64,000 bases of DNA from Taudactylus pleione (lineage: Eukaryota; Chordata; Amphibia; Anura; Myobatrachidae). The stretch spans positions 1,851,001-1,915,000 of the forward strand of contig JAUIMM010000721.1 of the NCBI GenBank assembly GCA_031769625.1. The letters are read 5' to 3'. A model generated the notes under the pieces. That model worked only from the letters and a program-made list of their open reading frames with translations, was not told the origin of the DNA and searched no databases. The position numbers were made by a program, and so were the translations under genes. Numbering within the stretch: position 1 is the first letter of the stretch; each line of letters opens with the position of its first letter. Below, piece by piece: positions 23,787 through 35,030 of this stretch.

Positions 23787-26228
23787 ACCATAGTAACATC
23801 TGACACCTATGTCATGCTGTAATGTTATTTCAGTATACCATAGTAACATCTGACACTTATGTAATGCTGTAATGTTACCTCAGTATACCATAGTAACATC
23901 TGACACTTATGTAATTGTCACAGTCGTGGGATTTTGAGGCTGTGTTCCCACGCTGGGCCTTGGACCTGTATTACTCAGTTAAGATGCTCGCTGAAGGAGA
24001 CTTGGTTTGATGAAGTTCCTCCACATGAGAGTGTGCAGACGACTGGTAGGGGATTGATGTAACACGGAAGTTGCTTGATGCGACTGGAAAGCTGTATAAT
24101 GGATGGTGGAAGCACGGACTGCTAGGTGCGGCTAAGGAGCCGTATGGTAAAAGTAGCAGCACGGGCTGCTGGGTGCAGCTATGGAGCTGTAAGGTGATGG
24201 TGGTAGCTTGGACACTACTTGGAGCGGCTGAGAAGCCGTATGGAGACGGTGGTAGCGTGGAAGCTACTTGGAGCGGCTGGGTAGCCGCATGGAGATGGAG
24301 ATAGCGTGGAAGCTACTTGGAGCGGCTGGGTAGATGTATAGAGCTGTGACAACACCACCTACGGAGCGCAGTGGTAAGGCTCACTTAGTTAGACTAAGGG
24401 ACTTGTTGCACTGGCAACTTGTGTCAGCCATAGGGATCCTTTTATAGGGAACACAGGGTGCTGGTAGGCTGAGAGAGAAGGAGAAGCCTCCTCATTGGTG
24501 GTAGTGGAGACATGGGAAAATCCAAGATGGCCACACCCATGGACCGGAGGACAGAACTTCCTGGATGTGAGCAGCGGGGACCAGGCAGTCAGCAGGAGCC
24601 GGCGTAGAGACAGAACACCCTTCGGGGAACAACAGTGGGATCCGCCCTGAGGGAGTAGAGAGCAGCGCACAGCGCGGGAGCCTGTAGACACTGCAGGTCA
24701 GCGCCCGCAAAGGTAAGTGACGGGGTCTAATCCTGGGGTCTCTGGTGTGGCGTGTGACAGTAATGCTACCTCAGTATACCGTAGTAACAGCTGACACTTA
24801 TGTAATGCTACCTCAGTATACCATAGTAACATCTGACACTTATGTAATGCTACTACCTCAGTATACCATAGTAACATCTGACACTTATTTCATGCTGTAA
24901 TGTTACCTCAGTATACCATAGTAACATCTGACACTTATTTCATGCTGTAATGTTACCTCAGTATACCATAGTAACATCTGACACTTATGTAATGCTGTAA
25001 TGTTACCTCAGTATACCATAGTAACATCTGACACTTATTTCATGCTGTAATGTTACCTCAGTATACCATAGTAACATCTGACACTTATGTAATGCTGTAA
25101 TGTTACCTCAGTATACCATAGTAACATCTGACACTTATGTAATGCTGTAATGTTACCTCAGTATACCATAGTAACATCTGACACTTATGTAATGCTGTAA
25201 TGTTACCTCAGTATACCATAGTAACATCTGACACTTATGTAATGCTACTACCTCAGTATACCATAGTAACATCTGACACTTATTTCATGCTGTAATGTTA
25301 CCTCAGTATACCATAGTAACATCTGACACTTATTTCATGCTGTAATGTTACCTCAGTATACCATAGTAACATCTGACACTTATGTAATGCTGTAATGTTA
25401 CCTCAGTATACCATAGTAACATCTGACACTTATGTAATGCTGTAATGTTACCTCAGTATACCATAGTAACATCTGACACTTATGTAACGCTGTAATGTTA
25501 CCTCAGTATACCATAGTAACATCTGACACTTATGTAATGCTGTAATGTTACCTCAGTATACCATAGTAACATCTGACACTTATGTAATGCTGTAATGTTA
25601 CCTCAGTATACCATAGTAACATCTGACACTTATTTCATGCTGTAATGTTACCTCAGTATACCATAGTAACATCTGACACTTATGTAATGCTGTAATGTTA
25701 CATCAGTATACCATAGTAACATCTGACACTTATTTCATGCTGTAATGTTACCTCAGTATACCATAGTAACATCTGACACTGATGTAATGCTGTAATGTTA
25801 CCTCAGTATACCATAGTAACATCTGACACTTATGTAATGCTGTAATGTTACATCAGTATACCATAGTAACATCTGACACTTATGTAATGCTGTAATGTTA
25901 CCTCAGTATACCATAGTAACATCTGACACTGATGTAATGCTGTAATGTTACCTCAGTATACCATAGTAACATCTGACACTTATGTAATGCTGTAATGTTA
26001 CCTCAGTATACCATAGTAACATCTGACACTTATTTCATGCTGTAATGTTACCTCAGTATACCATAGTAACATCTGACACTTCTGTAATGATGTAATGTTA
26101 CCTCAGTATACCATAGTAACATCTGACACTTATGTAATGCTGTAATGTTACCTCAGTATATCATAGTAACATCTGACACTTATGTAATGCTGTAATTATA
26201 CCTCAGTATATCATAGTAACATCTGACA
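23787..26228. repeat. 50-bp minisatellite, block B (interrupted)
   Basis: The same 50-bp unit as block A. About 2.5 units (23787-23915) lie left of an 844-bp insertion, and about 29 units (24760-26228) lie right of it. A TTATTTCATGC variant alternates with TTATGTAATGC. Block B is longer and more uniform than block A. Its right flank (26230-26312) duplicates that of block A. Confidence 0.95.
23916..24759 (+). mobile_element. Solo-LTR-like insertion with 5-bp target duplication
   Basis: An 844-bp insert begins TGTCACAGTC and ends GTGTGACA, so the termini are TG...CA within a 7-bp inverted repeat. It is flanked on both sides by GTAAT (23911-23915 and 24760-24764), which occurs once in an uninterrupted unit. 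TG...CA ends with a 5-bp duplication are typical of LTR retrotransposons; a lone LTR left by recombination fits the size. About four degenerate direct repeats of roughly 53 bp, with GCTACTTGGAGCGGCTG, lie inside at 24115-24340. There is a TATA-like TTTTATAG near 24440. No coding region is present. A DNA transposon with a 5-bp duplication is a less likely alternative. Confidence 0.7.
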
Positions 26229-26312
26229 CAAAGGTCTAATAACACTGGAGCAGCAGACTTTGTGATAACCAATACTTGTGTCATTCTCATAACTTTTGGC
26301 CATGGCTGTACA

Positions 26313-27933
26313 TTAATGATGTAATAAACCAGAAGCCACAATTGCAGTGAACATTGCACCCTATGTAAGATTAGTCATGGATAAGACTGACAATTATAAA
26401 ACGGTTGTGTTAATGACATTTTTTTGGTGTTATTCCATGAATATGACCCCAGTAAAACTTAATGGCGCACCAATTTAAATATGTATTGTAAATGCTGCTC
26501 TATTAATCCTATACTTCCAACTTTTAATTACTAGGAGTAGCCACAATTATTTTGAGACATGTTCTGTTTTACATACACATACCATACGTTACTGCAGCTA
26601 TTGTACCTATCGGAGCCCAGCATTAGGGATGTCGCACAGAAATATGGCAATGTGCACTGAGCAACATCCACATAATGCTCTCCGTAAGCGGAGCTGATCT
26701 GACATCCAGGGACAGGGAAGACCATCCAGGCTATAGTGTGAGGAGGGCGATAGGAGGGCACGACCAGCCCCTGGGCTATAGCATACATCTACAGTGATAG
26801 GACCTTTAGTATTCAGATGGTCTCTTGAAGCATCACCAGATAATGGCCTGTGTAAGGTCCCTGATGGAGGTACTGGGTGGGGAGACATCAGCTCCCGCAG
26901 GCCCCTGACTCCAATCTGTATGAATCAGGTCCTGGAGATGACATTATAGAACAGATGTACAGAAGCAGGACCTTCCAGTCACCCAGAAAGATCACGGAGA
27001 CGGGCATCTGCGTGAATCCGGCTTTTCATGGCACAGAACTGCGCGGAGAGAAGCCGGTTCTAAATACTAAACCGTGCCGGGAATACAACAACCAGGACTT
27101 GATGACAGATTAGTCTCCAGAGAGCAAGCCCCCGATCAGCAGGCTCATCCGTATGCAGCGTGACGCGTTACAGGCTCTTAGGTTACAGGAAGGGTTAATA
27201 AGGCCCCGAATTCTACAGGAGCATAAAATGCAACACTAAAAGAGCGTCAGTGTCCAGCGCAGAAACCACCAAGCCCACGCAGGATTCCACCCGCCCAAAT
27301 AACTTTATATCAGAATAATATACAGATAAAATGACCCCAAAGCTGGCAGGAGCGGCTGTACGATGGGCTGTAAAAACACATCCACGATGGAGATTGGAGT
27401 AAGGGGTCAGTTAGAACAAGTCCAAGGTCCCGTGTCACACAGAGAGGCGTTATGGTCCTGCCACAAACTCAGCGCACGTCCAGCCGCAATGCCCCAAGAT
27501 CAAATGTCACAAATAATCCTAATTTATTTTTGGATAAACAGGAAACAGCTGGTGCGCTGTCGATAACTCCCAAAACCAACGGTGTCTGCGGCAGCTCACC
27601 AGAGGATTCTGCGCCTCACAGACAATGAACAAAAGTGGAAAAATGTAAAGTGATCAATACGGACAGCGCTGATGAGGCCAATATCGCTCTTTTTATTTAA
27701 ATATAGTTCAAATATAATTATAAAACATACATAAATACACAAATAGATATTGGTATAAAATTCTAACTGTAGCTTTAAAATGTAAAAAAACAAATCAATA
27801 TGGAGTAACAAGCCTCAAAGCTGACACAATAAATAAGAAAGTGCGCAGTCTGTAGGGTATAATCTCTTACCGCTTACTGACAATGAAATCACGTTTGTAG
27901 TAGGTCCCATAAGGTGCTGCTTCCACTCATATA
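26313..27933. other. About 1.6 kb of unassigned, mostly single-copy sequence
   Basis: I see no coding exon with convincing splice sites, no tandem array and no element termini. Open frames here are under 100 codons and resemble nothing known to me. The last 330 bp are AT-rich. Confidence 0.45.
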
Positions 27934-29572
27934 CAGTCAGGTGCATAAATATTGGGACATTGACAGAGTTTTCATATTTTGGCCTCTATTCACCACCACA
28001 ATGGCTTTGACATGAAACAAACAAGATGAGCGTTACCTGCAGACTTTCAGATTTAATTTGAGGGTAATTACATCCAAATCAGGTGACCGGTGCAGGAATT
28101 ACATCGGTTTCTATATGTGCCTCCCACTTTTTAAGGGGCCAAAAGTAATGGGACAAACTAAACAATCCTAAATCTAACTTTCACTTTTTAATACTTTGTT
28201 GCAAATCCTTTGCAGGCAATTACAGCCTGAAGTCTGGAACGCATAGACATCACCAGACCCTGGGTTTCATCCCTGGTGATGCTCTGCCAGGCCTCTACTG
28301 CAAATGTCTTCAGTTCCTGCTTGTTCTTGGGGCATTTTCTCTTCAGTTTTGTCTTCATCAAGTGAAATGCATGCGCAATCGGATTCAGGTCAGGGGATTG
28401 ACTTGGCCATTGCATAACATTCCACTTTTTAGCCTTAAAAAACTCTTTGGTTGCTTTTGCAGTATGCTTCGGGTCATTGTCCATCTGCACTGTGAAGCGC
28501 CATCCAATGAGTTCTGAAGCATTTGACTGAATATGAGCATATAATATTGCCCAAAACACTTCAGAATTAATTCTCCTGCTTTTGGCAGCAGTCACATCAT
28601 AAATAAATACAAGGGAACCAGTTCCATTGGCAGCCATACATGCCCACGCCATGTTACTAGCACCACCATGCTTCACTAATGAGGTGGTATGTTTTGGATC
28701 ATGAGCAGTTCCTTTCCTTCTCTTCTCATCACTCTGGTACAAGTTGATCTTTGTCTCATCTGTCCATAGGATGTTGTTCCAGAACTGTAATGGCTTTTTT
28801 AGATGTTGTTTGGCAAACTCTAATCTGGTCTTCCTGTTTTTGAGGCTCACCAATGGTTTACATCTTGTGGTGAACCCTCTATATTCACTCTTGTGAAGTC
28901 TTCTCTTGATTGTTGACTTTGACACATATACACCTACCTCCTGGAGAGTGTTCTTGATTTGGCCAACTGTTGTGAAGGGGTTTTTCTTCACCAGGGAAAT
29001 AATTCTTCTGTCATCCACCACAGTTGTTTCCCGTGGTCTTCCGGGTCTTTTGGTGTTGCTGAGCTCTCCGATGCGTTCTTTCTTTTTAAGAATGTTCCAA
29101 ACAGTTGATTTGGCCACACCTAATGTTTTTGCTATCTCTCTGATGGGTTTGTTTTGATTTTTCAGCCTAATGATGGCTTGCTTCACTGATAGTGACAGCT
29201 CTTTGGATCTCATATTGAGAGTCGACAGCAACAGATTCCAAATGCAAATGTCACACCTAGAATCAACTCCAGACCTTTTACCTGCTTAATTGATAGTGAA
29301 ATAACGAGGGAATAGCCCACACCTGTCCATGAAATAGCTTTTGAGTTGATAGTCCCATTACTTTTGGCCCCTTAAAAAGTGGGAGGCACATATAGAAACC
29401 GTTGTAATTCCTACACCGTTCACCTGATTTGGATGTAATTACCCTCAAATTAAATCTGAAAGTCTGCAGGTAAATCACATCTTGTTTGTTTCATTTCAAA
29501 GCCATTGTGGTGGTGAATAGAGGCCAAAATCTGAAAATTCTGTCAATGTCCCAATATTTATGGACCTGACTG
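27934..29572 (-). mobile_element. Tc1/mariner element with long inverted repeats, copy 1
   Basis: Complete copy of 1639 bp. Both ends begin CAGTCAGGTGCATAAATATT (right end has one change, TCCAT) and are flanked by TA at 27932-27933 and 29573-29574, the standard Tc1 target duplication. The terminal inverted repeats are long, about 225 bp, with the same sequence through TTTTTAAGGGGCCAAAAGTA on each side. The transposase lies between them on the minus strand. The sister copy is at 54132-55770. Confidence 0.95.
28188..29231 (-). pseudogene. Tc1-type transposase, open frame but catalytic Glu lost
   Basis: A 347-codon open frame. Residues 14-50 form a helix-turn-helix (SVKQAIIRLKNQ...VAKSTVWNIL), RPGRPR at 62-67 is the AT-hook-like linker, and a second helix-turn-helix follows near 75-115. 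The catalytic region has ILWTDETKINLY (Asp158) and [16 protein letters not shown] (Asp251). The third block reads NPIAHAF instead of NPIEHAF, so the Glu of the DD34E triad is Ala. Four residues (VWRR) are missing near 173 relative to the copy at 54374, and the glycine-rich loop is altered (GGASNM for GGGSVM). The frame is unbroken but the enzyme should be inactive. Start at the first ATG is arbitrary; the seventh residue is also Met and is often the start in this family. Confidence 0.92.
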
Positions 29573-29574
29573 TA

Positions 29575-29907
29575 TTTATTGTCATCTGCCAGAGAAGTAT
29601 GTTCCTCACCCCAAGCAGCAGGTGTGGTTCTGAGATATGCACTCCATGTAATAATAATGTGGGTCCTTAATTACAGACAATATGATTTTCAAATGTCCAT
29701 CTACCTTGTAGTGCTGGGGTGGGCCTCAGCGGTCAGCACATTGCCATGCAGCCCTGTAGTGCTGGGGCGCCAGAAGCCAGCAGTTGGCACACGGCCCTGC
29801 AGCCCTGGGACTAAATCCTGGCTGCTGCGGCTCAATGTTCACCTGTTCCCACCCCGCTGTGGTGCAATTTAGCACACTGCATCGCTGTACCGGGAGCCAG
29901 GCTCTCA
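29575..29907. other. GC-rich dispersed repeat, partial
   Basis: Around 29775-29845 the blocks TTGGCACACGGCCCTGCAGC and GGGACTAAATCCTGGC resemble 39935-39990 (TTGGTACATAGCCCTGCACC, GGGACTACATCCCGGC). This indicates a dispersed family of unknown class. No coding potential is convincing. Confidence 0.4.
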
Positions 29908-30365
29908 GGGCCTGATTCAGAACCGAACACTCTGACTCAGAGCCCTCCTCCCTCAACTTGGAGCGGCCTCATGGACGCTCGCATAGCTATAGCGAGCGTC
30001 CATGATGATGGTCGCGATGGTCTGCGGTAGGGTTTCGCTGCCGCAAGCCCTGGAGTGATTTTGGCTCTATCAGAGCCAAAATCACTCCCACTGACATCAC
30101 TAGTGATGTCAGTGGGGCCGGCTTCAGACGGGAGGCGTTCCCATAGGTATGCCTCTGTCTGGCAGCCACGCCCCCAGCACGCCCACCAAAGGGGGCGTGC
30201 TGTCAATCAACATTGACAGCACGCCCCCTTTGGTGCGAGACCCGGAGCGACGGAGAGCCCGTCGCTATCCGGGTCTCGCGCATGCGCACGACGGAGCTCC
30301 CTCCGTCGTGCGCATGCGCAGTGGGGCAACATCGACCCGCTCGCGAGTGGGTCTGAATGACCCCC
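29908..30365. mobile_element. Non-autonomous element built of serial hairpins
   Basis: Seven inverted repeats follow one another: 29970-30004 (13-nt arms), 30052-30088 (17-nt arms, 3-nt loop), 30087-30116 (perfect 30-bp palindrome), 30184-30235 (24-nt arms, 4-nt loop), 30236-30278 (arms of 10 and 8 with a 2-nt bulge), 30278-30319 (19-nt arms, 4-nt loop) and 30334-30353 (10-nt arms, one mismatch). The left end GGGCCTGATTCAGA and the reverse complement of the right end, GGGGTCATTCAGAC, are weakly matched inverted termini, with TCA next to each. Termini resemble the PIF/Harbinger-like MITEs in this window. No protein is encoded. Confidence 0.7.
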
Positions 30366-30578
30366 TCAGTCCCCAGCGTGGAGCCCTCAGCCTTTCATTG
30401 CCGCCGCAGATCTAGATATACTGTATACATATTCACCGACAGGAATCGGTATGAAATACCGCCAGCCGCATGGCAGGCGGTTCGATTCCCGGCAGCGGCA
30501 GCCCGAGAGCTGAACAGATCCCCGGCAGCGGCAGCCCGACAGCGCTGGAAATCCCGATGGTCCTAAGGTAAGTAATCA

Positions 30579-30639
30579 CTAACCTAACCCCCCTAACCCT
30601 AACCCTTCCTTAGGGGTGCCTAACCCTAACCTCCCCCCC
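30579..30639 (-). repeat. Interstitial telomere-like (CCCTAA) tract
   Basis: Short degenerate run of CTAACCCTAACCC-type units, with a TTAGGGGT in the opposite orientation at 30611-30618. Only about six hexamer-like units are recognisable, so it is either a small interstitial telomeric tract or part of a dispersed repeat. Confidence 0.6.
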
Positions 30640-30649
30640 AAGTGTCACA

Positions 30650-31158
<509 letters not shown>

Positions 31159-31160
31159 GG

Positions 31161-31232
31161 CCAAATTTATTTATTTATTTATTTTATTTATTAACAGTTT
31201 CTTATATAGCGCAGCATATTCCGTTGCGCTTA
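31161..31232 (-). mobile_element. LINE/SINE 3' tail fragment
   Basis: On the minus strand AAGCGCAACGGAATATGC, GCGCTATATAAG and a TAAA-repeat tail appear in order. The LINE at 33797 ends with the related AAGCGCTGCGGAA, GGCGCCATATAAATAAA. This suggests a short piece ending with the same kind of 3' tail, in opposite orientation and next to the CA tract. Confidence 0.55.
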
Positions 31233-31863
31233 AATTAAAATATTCTACCGCAGCTCGACTAACCACATGTATGCGGGGTCCTGCTTGACGCACAATTCAA
31301 TTTGAACAGGCTTATCCTGGCACCAGCGTTAAGTGTGGGGGAAAATGGGGAAATCAACCTGTACCCCCCAAAAAGTGCAAACTAACATTGGATAACAGTA
31401 TAAAAGTCTATTGGTGGCCAAAAAAAAACTTTTTTAGGGCTCTTAAAAGGTATCGAATGGCCGATTACTGCATTTAATTTTTTTTAAAACAATGAATGAT
31501 AAAAAAGCAAATTTTACAATTTGTTTAAAAAAAAAAAACACCTGTAACTCCCACTTGCCTGCCTAGACCCCGTCCCATCAATATAGCATCCCCACATACC
31601 TGTCCCATTTCTACAGCATCCCCAGTGTACCTTTCCAATTTATACAGCACCCCCATATACCTGTCCCACAAGGTTTCACCCATTATTCTGCATTTGGAAG
31701 AATATCACCCCAAAAATGACATGTCATTATTGGCCAAATTAAGCCAATTAAAAAAAAAGTGCCTAATAAATCATTAGGAGGGAGTCCCTGGCGTTCTGAC
31801 AATGTTACCTTAAAAAAAGGGATTTTCAACCAACTTATCACCTGCTCAGGGGCAGCGGACAAA
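31233..31863. other. Unassigned AT-rich sequence
   Basis: About 630 bp with several A or T homopolymers and no gene. Near 31570-31670 the phrase CCTGTCCCA...ATACAGCA(T/C)CCCC occurs about three times at roughly 45-bp spacing, a very degenerate tandem repeat. Confidence 0.4.
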
Positions 31864-32462
31864 GGCCCTGATTCAGAGCCGCTCGTAAGCGGCAGTACAC
31901 TCGTTCCGAGCGATGTTCGCACTTCACCGCATGCGTACGGTTGATAATACGCATGCGCGAACCAGTCAGTGCGGCTGAAAATTGTTTGTTCGCTATATAG
32001 CGAATGCCTGCTACTTTGAGTGACAGAAGGAGGCGTATGTGGGTGGTAACAGGGGAAGGTGCTTGAAAACGGGGAGTGGAATTAAGAACGCAGGCGTGCT
32101 TAAAGGTCAAAACGGGCGTTTTATGGGAGTGCATAATTAAAACAGCAGCGTCATTGATCACGTCACCTGGTTGTTTTACAGTCAAAACTGCTCGCAAGAT
32201 TGTGGCAGCAAAAACCAACCACAAGAATAGTGAGCAGCTCATACCCTGGTCGATGTACTCGATTAATCTAATAAATAGCGGACATGACGTAGGATGCGAG
32301 CGGCCAGGGGGCGTATTTTTCAAAAAAACGTCCGCAAGTTTTGTTCGCTCGTTCAGACATGGAGGCGGCAACAGACCGCAAAGAGTGAACGGTTCATTTG
32401 AATAGCCACCCCCTTTTTCTGAACGAGCGAGCGCTAATTGCGTCCGGCTCTGAATCAGGCCC
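31864..32462. mobile_element. PIF/Harbinger-like MITE, 599 bp
   Basis: Left end GGCCCTGATTCAGAGCCG and the reverse complement of the right end, GGGCCTGATTCAGAGCCGG, form inverted termini with one mismatch over the first 18 bases. AAA flanks both ends (31861-31863, 32463-32465), a 3-bp duplication as expected for PIF/Harbinger-type elements. The interior encodes no transposase; the 208-codon minus-strand frame crossing it resembles no protein and extends past the left end. Confidence 0.75.
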
Positions 32463-32465
32463 AAA

Positions 32466-33212
32466 GATCCAAGTTACATCTTACGGAAAGTTCAGATAGG
32501 TAAAGTGTAAACGGGAAATCGTGGCAAATGGAATTATATGCACATATACAGACACACATATATACAGACATTCATAGAGCCAGCGTGAGAGTGTGCGCTG
32601 TGGCGTGAGGCAGCGTTATCCTGCTGGTAGTGCCCATTAGAGGATGGCAGACCGTGGCCATAGATGGATGCCCATGGTCAGCAATAATATTCTGTAGCAC
32701 ATAAATGATGCTCGGTTGATATTAAAGGATTTAATCTGTACCAAATGAACATTCCCCGCGCCACCTCCATCGCCAGGGCTGACAGAAGGCAGGATCATGG
32801 ATTCATGGCGATAAATTCTGACCCTACCATCTCCATTTTCCGACAGTAGTTGAGATCCATCGGACCAGGTGAGATTTTCCAATCTCCAGCAGTGCCCCTG
32901 TGCCCTGCCCCCTGTGCCCCTTGTAGCCTCAGTACAATACACTTTGCACAGACATCACCCACGCTATGCACAGAATACACCGTCGTGAGACACAAGTAAA
33001 TCACTTGGTGACTATTTCTATGTATTTATAAACACAACACTCTGATGTCGCACAAATATAAAAAGTAGGATTATAGAGAGGCACAAAGGTATCAATCACC
33101 CATTGGAGCGCAGTTCTGCCCATAGTACCCACAACACGCAGCTGGCGGACTAGGAGGAGCAGTTATCCTATGAGCAACTGTGAGGCCAAATGGGACGTTG
33201 CACGAGCAGGAC
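32466..33212. other. Unassigned sequence between two MITEs
   Basis: About 750 bp. No tandem array or gene seen. Short minus-strand frames near 32640-33000 have no splice-site support that I could confirm. Confidence 0.4.
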
Positions 33213-33215
33213 AAA

Positions 33216-33603
33216 GGGCCTCATTCAGAGATGGTTTGTGTACATTTCCATTGGTGAGGCGCCTGCGCAGGACACGTTCTGTGCACCTGCATATTGGGTC
33301 CCGCGTCACTGCACGCAGCGCCCTTTCTGATCTGGAAAATAGAGAATCTCCCAGACAGTTTTTGGAAGTGCCAAGGCCAGAATCAGCGTCTTCTAACACA
33401 GACTCCCCGGCCCTGGCTACGGAGCTGCAAGCGCCAAGCGTAGTAACCTCAGGGTTATTCGGATGGCCGATGGCCTTGCAGAAGATCCAATGCTGCATTT
33501 TAGGGCGCAGCACACAGACCTGCAATACAGTCAGCAGACGCAGCACACGGACCGGCAATACCGTCAGCAGTGATTTGAACAGCGCCCATCTGTGAATCAG
33601 GCC
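33216..33603. mobile_element. PIF/Harbinger-like MITE, 388 bp
   Basis: Left end GGGCCTCATTCAGAGATGG and reverse-complemented right end GGGCCTGATTCACAGATGG match at 17 of 19 positions. AAA flanks both sides (33213-33215, 33604-33606). The interior differs from the 599-bp element, so it is another subfamily with the same termini. It encodes nothing recognisable. Confidence 0.78.
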
Positions 33604-33769
33604 CAAAGATCCAAAGCAACACCAGATGGGCATTACCACCCTGAGCCGGCTCATGCCACTCTACCAGGACAAATATTGCTCCCTCTCAGGGTTCACCTGT
33701 GATATCTTTCAGGGGGGGGTCTCAGTAATGGATGATAATTACACGATGTGATTTCAGTTATTATTTAGC

Positions 33770-35030
33770 AGAGACCCCTATAAAAGACCCCTATAAAATG
33801 ACCTCCATTATCATCTCTATGCTGATTATACTCAGATCTACCTCTCCTCCCCTGACTTCTCCCCCTCTCTCCTCACTCGTGTCTCCAACTGTCTCTCTGC
33901 TGTCTCTTCCTGGATGTCCCAGCGATTTCTTACACTTAATATGTCTAAGACTGAGCTGATCATCTTCCCACCCTCCAACATAATCACACTTCCCACTATT
34001 TCTTTAACATTGACGGCACAACTATCGCCTCTAGTCCCAAAGTGCGCTGTCTTGGAGTTATCCTGGACTCATCCCTCTCCTTCAAACCACATATCCAGAA
34101 CCTCTCACAGTCCTGTCGCTTCCATCTCAAAAATATTTCTAAGATCAGACCCTTTCTCACCCAGGATGCCACCAAAACCCTCATACACTCACTGGTCATC
34201 TCCAGATTGGACTACTGTAACCTTCTCCTATCTGACCTCCCCAACTCCCATCTCTCTCCTCTCCAGTCTGTACTCAATGCTGCTTCTCGGCTTATCTTCC
34301 TCTCCAAACGCTCTGCATTTGTCTCCCCTCTCCTACAAGCTCTCCACTGGCTCCCCTTCCCTCTTAGAGCCCAATTTAAGGTTCTCACACTCACTTACAA
34401 AGCCCTCACCCATTCCTCTCCCATTTACATCTCTGATCTCATCTCCCTTCACTCTCCTCTCCGCCCTCTTCATTCAACAAATGCATGCCGCCTCTCATGC
34501 CAGCTGATTACTTCCTCTCACTCCCGCCTCCAAGACTTTGCCCGCGCTGCTCCCCACCTCTGGAACTCTCTCCCTCTCCCCATCAGACTCTCCTCCTCTT
34601 TACAATCCTTCAAATGGGCTCTCAAGACCCCACTACTTCATCAAAGCCTTCCAGCTCCCATCCTAACTTGCTGCAACATGCTCCTTCCTCAGTTTACCCC
34701 ATCTGTGTCACCCCTGTTTGTCTGCCCCTCCCCTTTAGAATGTAAGCTCTTACGAGCAGGGCATCTACCCTCTTGTGCTTCTCCTTACTTTACTTTCACC
34801 TACTTCTTACCCCCCACTAGGGCACCTAACACTTGGTTGCTTACGCTCTGTTGCATATCTAGGTGTTATGGTCACTTATGTATCAATGTATATTATCCAT
34901 GTCCTTGTCCTATTTTTTACTCTAAGTCCATTGTCAAATTATTTGTTTATGTACTATGTAAAGCGCTGCGGAACTCTTGTGGCGCCATATAAATAAACGA
35001 TAATAATAATAGTAATAAAAGGACAGTGTA
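33770..35030 (+). mobile_element. L2/CR1-like LINE, 5'-truncated 3' end
   Basis: The sequence begins inside the reverse transcriptase and runs to the 3' tail. After the coding part the tail contains TATGTAAAGCGCTGCGGAA, GTGGCGCCATATAAATAA and an AATAAT microsatellite, the usual kind of short-repeat 3' end. 5' truncation is normal for LINE insertions made by target-primed reverse transcription. Confidence 0.85.
33797..34992 (+). pseudogene. LINE reverse transcriptase C-terminal part, frameshifted
   Basis: Frame one (from about 33797) reads HLYADYTQIYLSSPDF and MSQRFLTLNMSKTELIIFPP; the catalytic YADD box is changed to YADY. After a shift near 34020 the frame at 34042-34992 continues with RCLGVILDSSLSFKPHI, SLVISRLDYCNLLLSDLP, LHWLPFPLRAQFKVLTLTYK and FARAAPHLWNSLPLPIR. 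These are in the order typical of the thumb and C-terminal region of L2/CR1-clade enzymes. Upstream endonuclease and RT motifs are absent. The mutated catalytic box, truncation and frameshift make it dead. The assignment to L2 rather than CR1 or Rex is from motif memory only. Confidence 0.85.

Noticed and set aside
26877..27113. 78-codon plus-strand frame ending in TAG
   Set aside because: Reads like plausible protein but has no similarity I recognise, no splice sites and no partner exons.
30470..30500. tRNA gene or tRNA-derived SINE, from a B-box-like GGTTCGATTCC
   Set aside because: No A box at the right distance and no cloverleaf or acceptor stem can be drawn.
31838..32464. 208-codon minus-strand open frame
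   Set aside because: It spans a MITE end to end, including the non-coding termini, and resembles no protein.
33170..33654. 141- and 163-codon frames on opposite strands
   Set aside because: Both lie across the 388-bp MITE and its flanks; composition artefacts.
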